Shown: one piece after another, positions 56,556 through 64,000 of the stretch
How the letters are laid out: each line of letters begins with the position of its first letter
How positions within the stretch are numbered: position 1 is the first letter of the stretch
Source of the DNA: Flavobacteriaceae bacterium
GTDB taxonomy: Bacteria; Bacteroidota; Bacteroidia; Flavobacteriales; Flavobacteriaceae
NCBI GenBank assembly: GCA_002723295.1
Contig: PBNP01000024.1
Span: 1 to 64,000, forward strand
Reading direction: 5' to 3'
DNA length: 64,000 bases
Made by a program: the position numbers and the translations under genes
Notes under the pieces: model-generated
The model's input: the letters and a program-made list of their open reading frames with translations, nothing else
The model's database searches: none
Told to the model about the DNA's origin: nothing

Positions 56556-58178
56556 TTAGTACCCTGTGTTTTGAGTATATCCGGTAGAGGATTGAAGTAT
56601 ATCAAACGGAATCGGGTAAAGAGCTTTGTGAGCAGGAGAAGCTGATTTTTCCCACCAAGTACCACTCGAATATATTCCCCAACGTATTAAATCAGTACGA
56701 CGTGATGATTCTTGGAACATCTCACGTCCACGTTCTGCCAAAAACTCATCAGATGTCATAGAGCTATAAGTACCAACACCAGCACGAGTACGTAATTGAT
56801 TAACTACACTAAGAGCAGTTGCATCACTCCAGTTATTCTGGCGATATCTAGCCTCTGCATACATTAACATAACATCTCCATATCTTACAATTGGGAAGTC
56901 ATTATTTTGGTCAGGGCGTCCAAATTGTTGGAAACTAAACTTTCCAAGACGTGCTCCGCCTTCACGGAACGCATTGGGCTCTAACTCATTAATAAATGGT
57001 GTGTAATTTAACACAATTCCTCCTGGATCATCAGCAGCAAAATCATTCAAAGCACTTCCGCCATAATCTTTTTGAGGTCCCTGAATAAAATTATTTGCTC
57101 TACGTAGATCGTTAGTATCATATGAATTATAGAATTCTTCTAATGTAGCATAACCATTCCATGGCTGAGCTTCAAAATTCCAAGTAAGCTGACTAGAATA
57201 GTGTAAAGTCATCTTTGCAAAATTCATACCTCCAGCAGTTGCCTCATCATAATTCACAGAGAATATATGCTCTATATTATTATCATTATTAGGCGCAAAA
57301 ACAGCAGCATAACCTTCTAGATTATCTGGGTCCTCAGCTACTGCAGGACGTTTAGCAAGGTTTGAAACGCTACAACCCACACCACAAAGCTGATACTGTC
57401 CAGAATCCATGATAATTTGAGCTGCATATTCAGCTTTTTGATATATAGCCATATCCTCTGCACCCAAGTAAGTCTTGTGGTTTAGATAAAGCTTCGTCAA
57501 AAATCCTAAAGCAGCGTATCGATTTACACGATAAACGCTAGATGTCGCATTAAGTCCACTACCATCAAATGTAGTAGTTGCTGTTATCCCAGAAGTACCA
57601 AGAGCAGTTAATAATTCAGACTCAATAAAAGCGTATAATTCCGCTTGTGAAGCCTGAGCACCTGTAGCAGACTCTGTAACAATCTTAACTCTTCCATAAA
57701 GATCTAGAAGTCTCCAATAAAAATAAGCGCGTAAAGCTCTAAGTTGCATAGTTTCCTCTGCAGTAAGATTTTTTGTGGCATCTCCCAAATCGTTATTAAT
57801 TTGCTGAATGGCGTTATATTGACCATTCCAAGTATTACCAATAATACCATTAGTAGGGTCATATGTGTGACGGTGCATTTGAACTAACACTCCGCCATCA
57901 TACCAGTCACCACCTTTGGCAGCAATACACATTTCATCAGAAGGCAAACCTTGGATACTAAAGTAGCCAAAGTGATTAGCCGTACCTGAACCACGCAATC
58001 CGGCATAAGATCCAGCAAGCGCGTCACCACCTCCACCAGCAGCACCACCAACAGCAGGGGCTGTAACATCAAAAGTCTGATTAAGCTCTCCGACTAATTC
58101 TTCTTCTAAGTCAGTACAAGAAAAAATTAGCGCTGAAACCGATGTTGCTAGGAGCAATTTGTTTAAAATATTTTTCAT
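56556..58178 (-). CDS. SusD/RagB-family nutrient-binding lipoprotein
   Basis: 540 residues. The lipoprotein signal ends LIFSC followed by TDLEEE, an acidic surface-export sequence. TPR-like helices (NAIQQINNDL, LRALRAYFYWRLLDLYGRV) and the C-terminal SusD block (YGDVMLMYAEARYRQNN ... VVNQLRTRAGV ... FLAERGREMFQE) are clear. It forms the lid of the SusC porter. By eye, GC content is higher than in most of the window. Substrate not deducible. Confidence 0.95.
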   Translation of the reverse strand: MKNILNKLLLATSVSALIFSCTDLEEELVGELNQTFDVTAPAVGGAAGGGGDALAGSYAGLRGSGTANHFGYFSIQGLPSDEMCIAAKGGDWYDGGVLVQMHRHTYDPTNGIIGNTWNGQYNAIQQINNDLGDATKNLTAEETMQLRALRAYFYWRLLDLYGRVKIVTESATGAQASQAELYAFIESELLTALGTSGITATTTFDGSGLNATSSVYRVNRYAALGFLTKLYLNHKTYLGAEDMAIYQKAEYAAQIIMDSGQYQLCGVGCSVSNLAKRPAVAEDPDNLEGYAAVFAPNNDNNIEHIFSVNYDEATAGGMNFAKMTLHYSSQLTWNFEAQPWNGYATLEEFYNSYDTNDLRRANNFIQGPQKDYGGSALNDFAADDPGGIVLNYTPFINELEPNAFREGGARLGKFSFQQFGRPDQNNDFPIVRYGDVMLMYAEARYRQNNWSDATALSVVNQLRTRAGVGTYSSMTSDEFLAERGREMFQESSRRTDLIRWGIYSSGTWWEKSASPAHKALYPIPFDILQSSTGYTQNTGY

Positions 58179-58197
58179 AATTTCTTAAGTTTTAAAA

Positions 58198-61176
58198 TTA
58201 AAATTTAATATTCACGCCTAGAGTAAACGACCTAGAAGCATAGTAACTTCTACGACGATCAACCCCAAGAGATAAAACATCATATAATCCTCCATTATCC
58301 TCACCAATGTCAACCAATGATGGCTCTGGATCTAGACCTGTGTAACTTGTAAACACTAATGGATTTTGTGCATTAAGTGAAATCTGAAGTCCATCAATAC
58401 CATTTAGGTTACTTACATCCATATCACGAGTTACTGTTAAGTTGTCTAACTTAAAGAAGTCCGCTTTTTCAACATACAATGAGCTAAATCTTGCTGTAGT
58501 CAATCCAGCAGGGGCCAAAGATGTATTAACAAAGTTGTATGAACTCTGTGTTGAGATTCTAGGCTCATAGAAAGCTCGGAATGTGTTTACTAAACTATGA
58601 CCGAAAGCACCTCTAAAAAATGCATTTACTGACCATTTACCAAACGTCATTTGATTAGTCCAACCTACTTCTAAATCAGGAGTACCATTACCAAGAACAG
58701 TAAAATCAACATCTTCATTTAAAGCTTGATCTTGACCAACAGTTATAACTCCATCTCCATTTATATCTTCAAATTGAGGATCTCCATTAGCATCAACACC
58801 GTTAAAGATTGGGCCAAATATCGTACCAATCTCAGTTCCTACCTTAACTCTTATCGTTGCTGTACTATTTTGTCCAGGAGCACCTAAATTTGCTCTCATC
58901 TCAGCATCTCTAATATACTCATCTAGAGTAGTTTCATAGCTAGATAAAACAATACCGGTATTATAATTATCAGAAACTTGATAGTTTAAGGCCATTTCAA
59001 CACCGTTAGTTTTTAATTTACCAGCATTTTGGTACTGCGAACCTGATGGGTAATTGGCTGGGTCTACATCAACTTGTAAAATAAAGTCATTAATTTCTCT
59101 AGTGTAGATGTCTAAAGTTGCATCAAGCTTTCCTTTTCTCCATTCTATACCAAAATTAGTTTCTGCTTTTTCTTCCCATTTAAGATCTGGATTACCATCA
59201 CGAGCTGCATTTAGACCATCATTACCTCCATCAAGATTAAGTGTAGTAGATCCTCCAGCTTGTCCGCCACCATATTCAAAATCATATGCATTAGAAGACA
59301 ATCCATTAGGGCCAGGAAGTGCACCAGTTACACCGTAACCAACTCGCACTTTAAACTTATCAGCACCTAAATTTAAATACTTGTTTAAATCAACACCAAT
59401 TCCAGCAGCTGGAAAAACACCCCATTGATTCTCAGATCCTAATTTAGTTGATCCTTCACGACGAACAGAGGCATTAAGGAAAATTCCATTGTCAATAGTA
59501 TAGTTCATTCTACCAAAGAATGCTACAATTCTATCATCTGGAGATGCGTTAGAGTCAGCACCAATAAAACCAGCATTTAATAAATCCTGAGAGTGCTCAA
59601 CTGCATCAATAAAACTTACACCTGAATTTGATTCATCAGGAAAATCTCCCAAGGTAAATGAATGGTCATTAAAGTTTTGCTGTTGCCATGAATAACCAGC
59701 TGTAACAACTAATTCATTATCTCCTAATTGAGTGTTATAGCGCGCATACATCTCTGATAACTTAAAGCTATAAGTTTGATCATAAAAGTTTGCAGAACCA
59801 GAACGAATCGGAGAAGCAGCATTCCCACCACGAAGTAAAGTAGTAGGGTTATAAAGTTTATTAGAATATTTACTTACCTGACTTGCTGCATTTAAATTAA
59901 GGCTAAGATTGTCATTAAATGCATAAGCAGCATTTACACTGTAATTTAATTCAGTTTTATCTCCTTGATTAATTTGTTGTTTTGCAATAGAAACAGGGTT
60001 GTAACTATCAAATAATCCTAAGGTTTCAAAAAATCCACCATACTGTGGGCCATTAAAAACACCATCGTAATCTGCAGCATAAACTGGAGCAGTTGGGTTA
60101 TATAGCACAGCATATTTCATGGATTCCATGTCACCATTATTTTGTTTTCTACTTGTAAAAGCAGTATTCACCGTAATTGAAAGTTTATCATTTAGTGCTT
60201 TAGTAGAAAAATTCAAACGAGTATTGAACTGCGAAAAATCTGAACTTATAAGTATTCCTTGTATATCTCTAAAGTTAGCAGCAATACGATAACTGGTATT
60301 ACCTGAACCTCCAGATGCAGAAATATTATGAATTCGAGAAACCGCTTGACGAGTTACCTCTTCAGCCCAATTAGTAGCTGAACCTAAATCAGTACCTCCT
60401 GCAGCAACAAATTCTGTTGGATTCATAACATCTACTGTATTAAATGCTTCTGAAACACCTAATTGTCCAGTATAGTTAAGAGTCATTTTTCCCTCAGAAC
60501 CTGTCTTTGTTGTTACTAAAATAACACCTGCAGATCCTCGTGAACCATAAATTGCAGAAGCAGAACCATCTTTAAGTACGTTAATAGTTTGAATATCAGC
60601 AGGGTCAACATTAGCTAAAGAAGCACCGATAACTCCATCGATAACGACTAAAGGCTGAACGTTTGCACCAACTGTTGAAATACCTCTCAGACGAATTACT
60701 GCTGCAGCGTTTGGATCACCACCCCGGTTATAAACCTGGAGTCCTGCGACCTTACCCTGTAAAAGTTGTGAAGCATCAGAGATATTACCCTGATTGAAGT
60801 CTTCAGCATCAACTTTTACAACAGCTGCTGTAATTTCTTTTTCCCGTTGAGAACCATAACCTGTAACTACCACTTCCTCTAATTCACTATCCAGAGCCAG
60901 TGAGACATTTATTTGATCTTGATTTCCAACAGAAATTTCTTGAGTAGCAAATCCAACAAAGGAAATTACCAACACGTCAGATGATGAAGCCTGAATACTA
61001 TAGTTTCCATCAAAATCAGTACTAGTACCTACATCACTACCCTTTACTTGAACCGTTGCTCCTGGCAGCGGGCCATCTTCACTCGAAACAGTACCATTCA
61101 CTGTTTGAGCATACATCACTACACCAGCTAGTAAAAACAAGAGTGTAAGTAATGAAGTCTTGAAATTGTTTTTCAT
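58198..61176 (-). CDS. SusC/RagA-family TonB-linked outer-membrane receptor
   Basis: 992 residues. After the signal peptide (to about VVMYAQ) come a carboxypeptidase-regulatory-like domain (VNGTVSSEDGPLPGATVQVKG, about 24-100), the TonB-contact region VVVTGYGSQREKEI, the plug with IQTINVLKDGSASAIYGSRG, and a beta-barrel ending RSFTLGVNIKF. It imports an oligomer bound by SusD, powered by TonB. It lies 19 bases before susD. No ECF sigma/anti-sigma or hybrid two-component regulator and no glycoside hydrolase lies beside the pair. GC content is higher by eye than in the neighbours, suggesting strong codon selection and high expression. Confidence 0.96.
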   Translation of the reverse strand: MKNNFKTSLLTLLFLLAGVVMYAQTVNGTVSSEDGPLPGATVQVKGSDVGTSTDFDGNYSIQASSSDVLVISFVGFATQEISVGNQDQINVSLALDSELEEVVVTGYGSQREKEITAAVVKVDAEDFNQGNISDASQLLQGKVAGLQVYNRGGDPNAAAVIRLRGISTVGANVQPLVVIDGVIGASLANVDPADIQTINVLKDGSASAIYGSRGSAGVILVTTKTGSEGKMTLNYTGQLGVSEAFNTVDVMNPTEFVAAGGTDLGSATNWAEEVTRQAVSRIHNISASGGSGNTSYRIAANFRDIQGILISSDFSQFNTRLNFSTKALNDKLSITVNTAFTSRKQNNGDMESMKYAVLYNPTAPVYAADYDGVFNGPQYGGFFETLGLFDSYNPVSIAKQQINQGDKTELNYSVNAAYAFNDNLSLNLNAASQVSKYSNKLYNPTTLLRGGNAASPIRSGSANFYDQTYSFKLSEMYARYNTQLGDNELVVTAGYSWQQQNFNDHSFTLGDFPDESNSGVSFIDAVEHSQDLLNAGFIGADSNASPDDRIVAFFGRMNYTIDNGIFLNASVRREGSTKLGSENQWGVFPAAGIGVDLNKYLNLGADKFKVRVGYGVTGALPGPNGLSSNAYDFEYGGGQAGGSTTLNLDGGNDGLNAARDGNPDLKWEEKAETNFGIEWRKGKLDATLDIYTREINDFILQVDVDPANYPSGSQYQNAGKLKTNGVEMALNYQVSDNYNTGIVLSSYETTLDEYIRDAEMRANLGAPGQNSTATIRVKVGTEIGTIFGPIFNGVDANGDPQFEDINGDGVITVGQDQALNEDVDFTVLGNGTPDLEVGWTNQMTFGKWSVNAFFRGAFGHSLVNTFRAFYEPRISTQSSYNFVNTSLAPAGLTTARFSSLYVEKADFFKLDNLTVTRDMDVSNLNGIDGLQISLNAQNPLVFTSYTGLDPEPSLVDIGEDNGGLYDVLSLGVDRRRSYYASRSFTLGVNIKF

Positions 61177-61202
61177 TCTTGATTAGTTTTTGTTAAATTT
61201 TT

Positions 61203-61233
61203 GATTTAATTAAATCTATAGGGGACAATTATA
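61203..61233 (-). promoter_or_regulatory. Candidate susC promoter and palindrome
   Basis: In the 134-base gap before susC, minus-strand TATAATTG (61226-61233) differs at one position from TAnnTTTG, and a perfect 14-base palindrome GATTTAATTAAATC lies at 61203-61216, just downstream. The palindrome may be an operator. Both are AT-rich and could be chance. Confidence 0.3.
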
Positions 61234-61310
61234 CGAATTTTCTGACTTTTAACATAATTTTCACATATAAATATTACCGTATTATTCTTTAAAATAATTG
61301 AGTTAAAATT

Positions 61311-62246
61311 CTAGCTTTTTACTTTTTCCTTTAAAAAGGATATGTTTCTAACTAGTCCATCATATTTGGTCCGCTTAATAGCACTGTTTTTAAATACTTT
61401 ATTAAAAGTTTCTTTTGTTAATTCCTCCCATTCTTTTTTCCCCATATTCAAAATTTGATTATTAGCGTTAAATGCAGGTTCAAGATGGGGTTTGGAAAAT
61501 CTATTCCAAGGGCACACATCCTGACATATGTCACAGCCAAACATCCAGTTATCCATTTTTCCTGAAAAATCTTTTGGGATTTCAGATTTTAACTCAATAG
61601 TTAGGTAAGAAATGCATTTACTGCCATCTAATTTATATGGTTCAATTATTGCTTCAGTTGGACAAGCATCAATGCATGCAGTACAAGATCCACAATGATC
61701 AGTAACTGGTGGGTCTGGATATAAATCTAAGTCAATTATTAGTTCTGCTAAAAAATAATACGACCCCACTTCCTTAGTAATTACATTTGTATTTTTTCCT
61801 ACCCATCCCAATCCAGATTTTTTTGCCCATGCCCTCTCTAATATCGGTGCTGAATCAACAAAAACACGACCTTCTACATTTCCAATATTTTGTTTAATTT
61901 CTAATAATAATTTTCTAAGTTTTTCTTTTATAATAAAATGATAATCTTTTCCAAAAGCATATTTAGAAATCTTTGGCGCTTTTGGATCTTTCTGATTCTC
62001 TTTTGTATAATAATTATAACTCAAAGAAACAACGCTTTTTGCTCCTGGCACAAGCTTTCTTGGATCTAAGCGTTTATCAAAATTTCTCTCCATGTAGCTC
62101 ATTGAACCATGCATACCTTGATTTAACCATTTTTCAAGTCTTGGAGCTTCTTCTTCTAAAAATTCAGCTTTGGCAATTCTACATGACAAAAATCCAATTT
62201 TTTTGGCAATATTCTTGATTAATTTAGAGTGTTTTTCAGAATTCAA
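61311..62246 (-). CDS. queG: Epoxyqueuosine reductase
   Basis: 311 residues. It performs the last step of queuosine synthesis, reducing epoxyqueuosine in tRNA using cobalamin and Fe-S clusters. The ferredoxin-like motifs are complete: [16 protein letters not shown] and [11 protein letters not shown]; the N-terminal part contains [11 protein letters not shown] and [19 protein letters not shown]. Its ATG overlaps the ruvB stop (four bases). Confidence 0.95.
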   Translation of the reverse strand: MNSEKHSKLIKNIAKKIGFLSCRIAKAEFLEEEAPRLEKWLNQGMHGSMSYMERNFDKRLDPRKLVPGAKSVVSLSYNYYTKENQKDPKAPKISKYAFGKDYHFIIKEKLRKLLLEIKQNIGNVEGRVFVDSAPILERAWAKKSGLGWVGKNTNVITKEVGSYYFLAELIIDLDLYPDPPVTDHCGSCTACIDACPTEAIIEPYKLDGSKCISYLTIELKSEIPKDFSGKMDNWMFGCDICQDVCPWNRFSKPHLEPAFNANNQILNMGKKEWEELTKETFNKVFKNSAIKRTKYDGLVRNISFLKEKVKS

Positions 62247-63262
62247 AATAATCCTTTTTGATTATTTTTTACTATCCCAAGATGTTTATATGCTTTAGCT
62301 GTAACTTCTCTCCCTCTAGGAGTTCTAACTAAAAATCCTTGTTGGATTAAAAAAGGCTCATAAACTTCTTCAATTGTTTCTCCATTTTCAGCAACCGCAG
62401 TTGCTAAAGTTGAAATCCCAACAGGACCACCTTTAAACTTTTCAATCAAAGTAGTAAGTATTTTGTTGTCCATTTCATCAAGACCGTAATCATCAACATT
62501 AAGTGATTTTAATGCATATTTAGTTATTTTAATATTTATTTTTCCATCACCTTTTATTTGTGCAAAATCTCTAATTCTTCTCAACAAACCGTTTGCAATC
62601 CTTGGAGTTCCTCTGCTCCTGCTTGCAATTTCTATTGCTGAAGGTTGATCTATTGATACTTGTAATATTTTTGCGCTTCTTTCAATTATAGTTGAAATAA
62701 GCTCTGTAGAATAATACTCTAAACGATTACCAATTCCAAAACGTGCTCTCATTGGGGCTGTTAAAAGTCCAGATCTTGTAGTGGCTCCAACTAATGTAAA
62801 TGGATTTAGTTTTATTTGGACTGTTCGAGCATTTGGCCCACTTTCAATCATAATATCAATTTTGTAATCTTCCATAGCAGAATAAAGATATTCCTCAATA
62901 ATTGGACTTAATCGATGAATTTCATCAATAAATAGTATATCTCTAGGTTGAAGATTAGTTAATAATCCAGCTAAATCTCCAGGTTTATCCAATACAGGCC
63001 CTGAAGTCATTTTGATATTTGCATTTAGTTCATTAGCTAAAATATATGCAAGTGTTGTCTTTCCTAAACCAGGAGGTCCATGAAATAATGTATGATCCAA
63101 AGCTTCATCTCTCTCATTTGCCGCAGCAACAAAAATTTTTAAATTATCTATAATACTGCTTTGTCCAGCAAAATCATCAAATGATAAAGGACGTAAAGCT
63201 CGATCGAAATCTTGCTCTTCTGATGTGAATTTGTCACCAGTTGGATCTAAATTTTCATTCAT
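62243..63262 (-). CDS. ruvB: Holliday junction branch migration ATPase RuvB
   Basis: 339 residues. Walker [10 protein letters not shown], Walker B LFIDEIHR, sensor/arginine segment [18 protein letters not shown] and the C-terminal winged helix ([20 protein letters not shown]) are all present. It is the hexameric motor working with RuvA, encoded about 20 kb away here. It lies 42 bases after ctaD on the same strand. Confidence 0.97.
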   Translation of the reverse strand: MNENLDPTGDKFTSEEQDFDRALRPLSFDDFAGQSSIIDNLKIFVAAANERDEALDHTLFHGPPGLGKTTLAYILANELNANIKMTSGPVLDKPGDLAGLLTNLQPRDILFIDEIHRLSPIIEEYLYSAMEDYKIDIMIESGPNARTVQIKLNPFTLVGATTRSGLLTAPMRARFGIGNRLEYYSTELISTIIERSAKILQVSIDQPSAIEIASRSRGTPRIANGLLRRIRDFAQIKGDGKINIKITKYALKSLNVDDYGLDEMDNKILTTLIEKFKGGPVGISTLATAVAENGETIEEVYEPFLIQQGFLVRTPRGREVTAKAYKHLGIVKNNQKGLF

Positions 63263-63304
63263 TAAACAAAGGTATCAAAATTAGATGTCTATAAAATAAA
63301 CTAA

Positions 63305-64000
63305 CTAATGCTGTAATTCTTCTTCTCCCTTTTTAAGAGGAATATTCTGGGGAACAAAATCTTTATCATATCCGGGTTTTGAATAATCATATGCCCATCT
63401 ATGAACATGGGGTATTTCTCCATGCCAATTTCCATGGAAATGTTCAATTGGAGCTGTCCATTCTAATGTGTTTGAATTCCAGGGATTTTGAACTGTTTTT
63501 TTACCATAGAAAATACTATGAATAAAATTGTAAAGAAAAACCAATTGAGCTGCTCCTGCTATAAGTGCAAAAATTGTAATAATCACATTTATATCTGCTA
63601 AATCATCAAAAATGGGAAAAGCTGTGTTTGTATAATATCTTCTTGGCAAGCCAGCCATTCCAATAAAATGCATTGGAAAAAAAACTCCATATGCACAAAT
63701 TGCCGTAACCCAAAAATGAATATACCCAAGGTTTTTGTTCATCATACGCTTGAACATTTTTGGAAACCAATGATAAACACCAGCAAAAAGGCCATAAAGA
63801 GCAGAAATACCCATAACTAAATGGAAGTGAGCAACAACAAAATATGTGTCATGAACATTTATATCTAAAGTGCTATCTCCCAAAATAACACCAGTTAATC
63901 CTCCAGATATAAATGTCGAAACAAGTGCTATGGAAAAAAGCATTGCTGGATTTAATTGTAAATTTCCTTTCCAAAGTGTAGTAATATAATTAAATGCTTT
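63305..64000 (-). CDS. ctaD: Cytochrome c oxidase subunit I, C-terminal part, cut by window
   Basis: The track ORF begins at an internal Met (63943), but the frame is open to base 64000 (KAFNYITTLWKGNLQLNP before it), so the 5' part is outside the window. The visible part holds HDTYFVVAHFHLVMG, with the helix X histidines that bind the two haems, and GMAGLPRRYY, both diagnostic of haem-copper oxidase subunit I. The C-terminus is His-rich (HFHGNWHGEIPHVHRW). Its partner subunits and assembly genes lie at 26.8-31.8 kb. Confidence 0.95.
   Translation of the reverse strand, partial: KAFNYITTLWKGNLQLNPAMLFSIALVSTFISGGLTGVILGDSTLDINVHDTYFVVAHFHLVMGISALYGLFAGVYHWFPKMFKRMMNKNLGYIHFWVTAICAYGVFFPMHFIGMAGLPRRYYTNTAFPIFDDLADINVIITIFALIAGAAQLVFLYNFIHSIFYGKKTVQNPWNSNTLEWTAPIEHFHGNWHGEIPHVHRWAYDYSKPGYDKDFVPQNIPLKKGEEELQH

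Noticed and set aside
58198-61176. Accessory block called a classical polysaccharide-utilisation locus
   Set aside because: No glycoside hydrolase, polysaccharide lyase, sulfatase or SusR-type regulator lies beside the SusCD pair.

Overview
The window reads as a chromosome segment of a flavobacterium (Bacteroidota, Flavobacteriia), probably marine and streamlined. Support comes from the low GC content seen by eye, very short intergenic gaps with many ATGA-type overlaps, TAnnTTTG promoter boxes in place of sigma70 boxes, a SusC/SusD pair, type IX secretion parts (PorG, SprA and a protein with a T9SS C-terminal sorting domain), TonB with a YPGCEG motif, and gene orders familiar from Flavobacteriaceae. 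No tRNA, rRNA, CRISPR array, insertion sequence or prophage was seen. No gene-free gap is longer than about 140 bases.

Layout, left to right. 0-9.6 kb: pth (5' end cut by the window), an FN3 lipoprotein plus a large secreted T9SS metalloprotease, then ribF, serS, rsmA and mgtE on the plus strand. 9.6-11.6 kb: an acetyltransferase, an alpha/beta hydrolase and pdxJ on the minus strand. 11.7-17.8 kb: nadK followed by the envelope-biogenesis run porG-uppS-bamA-ompH-ompH, closed by an intrinsic terminator. 17.8-20 kb: gamma-carbonic anhydrase, Nfu-type Fe-S carrier and tsaB. 20-26.7 kb: a MacAB-TolC-like tripartite ABC exporter (ATPase, two permeases, adaptor, outer-membrane factor) next to a winged-helix regulator and its membrane partner, whose promoter carries a clear palindrome. 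26.8-31.8 kb: a cytochrome oxidase operon (cyoE, two subunit III genes, subunit IV, a thioredoxin-like protein, SCO, DUF420 and a 74-residue two-cysteine protein). 31.8-43.3 kb: tonB, gcvH and the maeB-ruvA-sprA run.

43.4-61.2 kb is the accessory region. It holds a SusC/SusD pair, then three very large VCBS/FG-GAP-ASPIC lipoproteins with a small lipoprotein between two of them, a vanadium-dependent haloperoxidase with all its metal-site motifs, and an SLC45-like MFS transporter, all on the minus strand. One VCBS gene is split by a single in-frame TAG at a position that is Trp in a paralogue. The region sits between queG and maeB, genes I expect to lie close together in relatives, so it looks like a cargo insertion in a conserved backbone. 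61.3-64 kb: queG, ruvB and the 3' part of ctaD (cytochrome oxidase subunit I), cut by the window edge.

How the parts fit: BamA/OmpH/PorG/SprA build and use the outer membrane and T9SS; the metalloprotease is a T9SS client; TonB powers SusC uptake; the accessory lipoproteins and haloperoxidase would sit on or near the cell surface beside that SusCD porter. The most interesting candidate system is this SusCD-VCBS-haloperoxidase-MFS cassette, whose substrate cannot be read from the sequence. All assignments are from reading motifs by eye; no database search was run.
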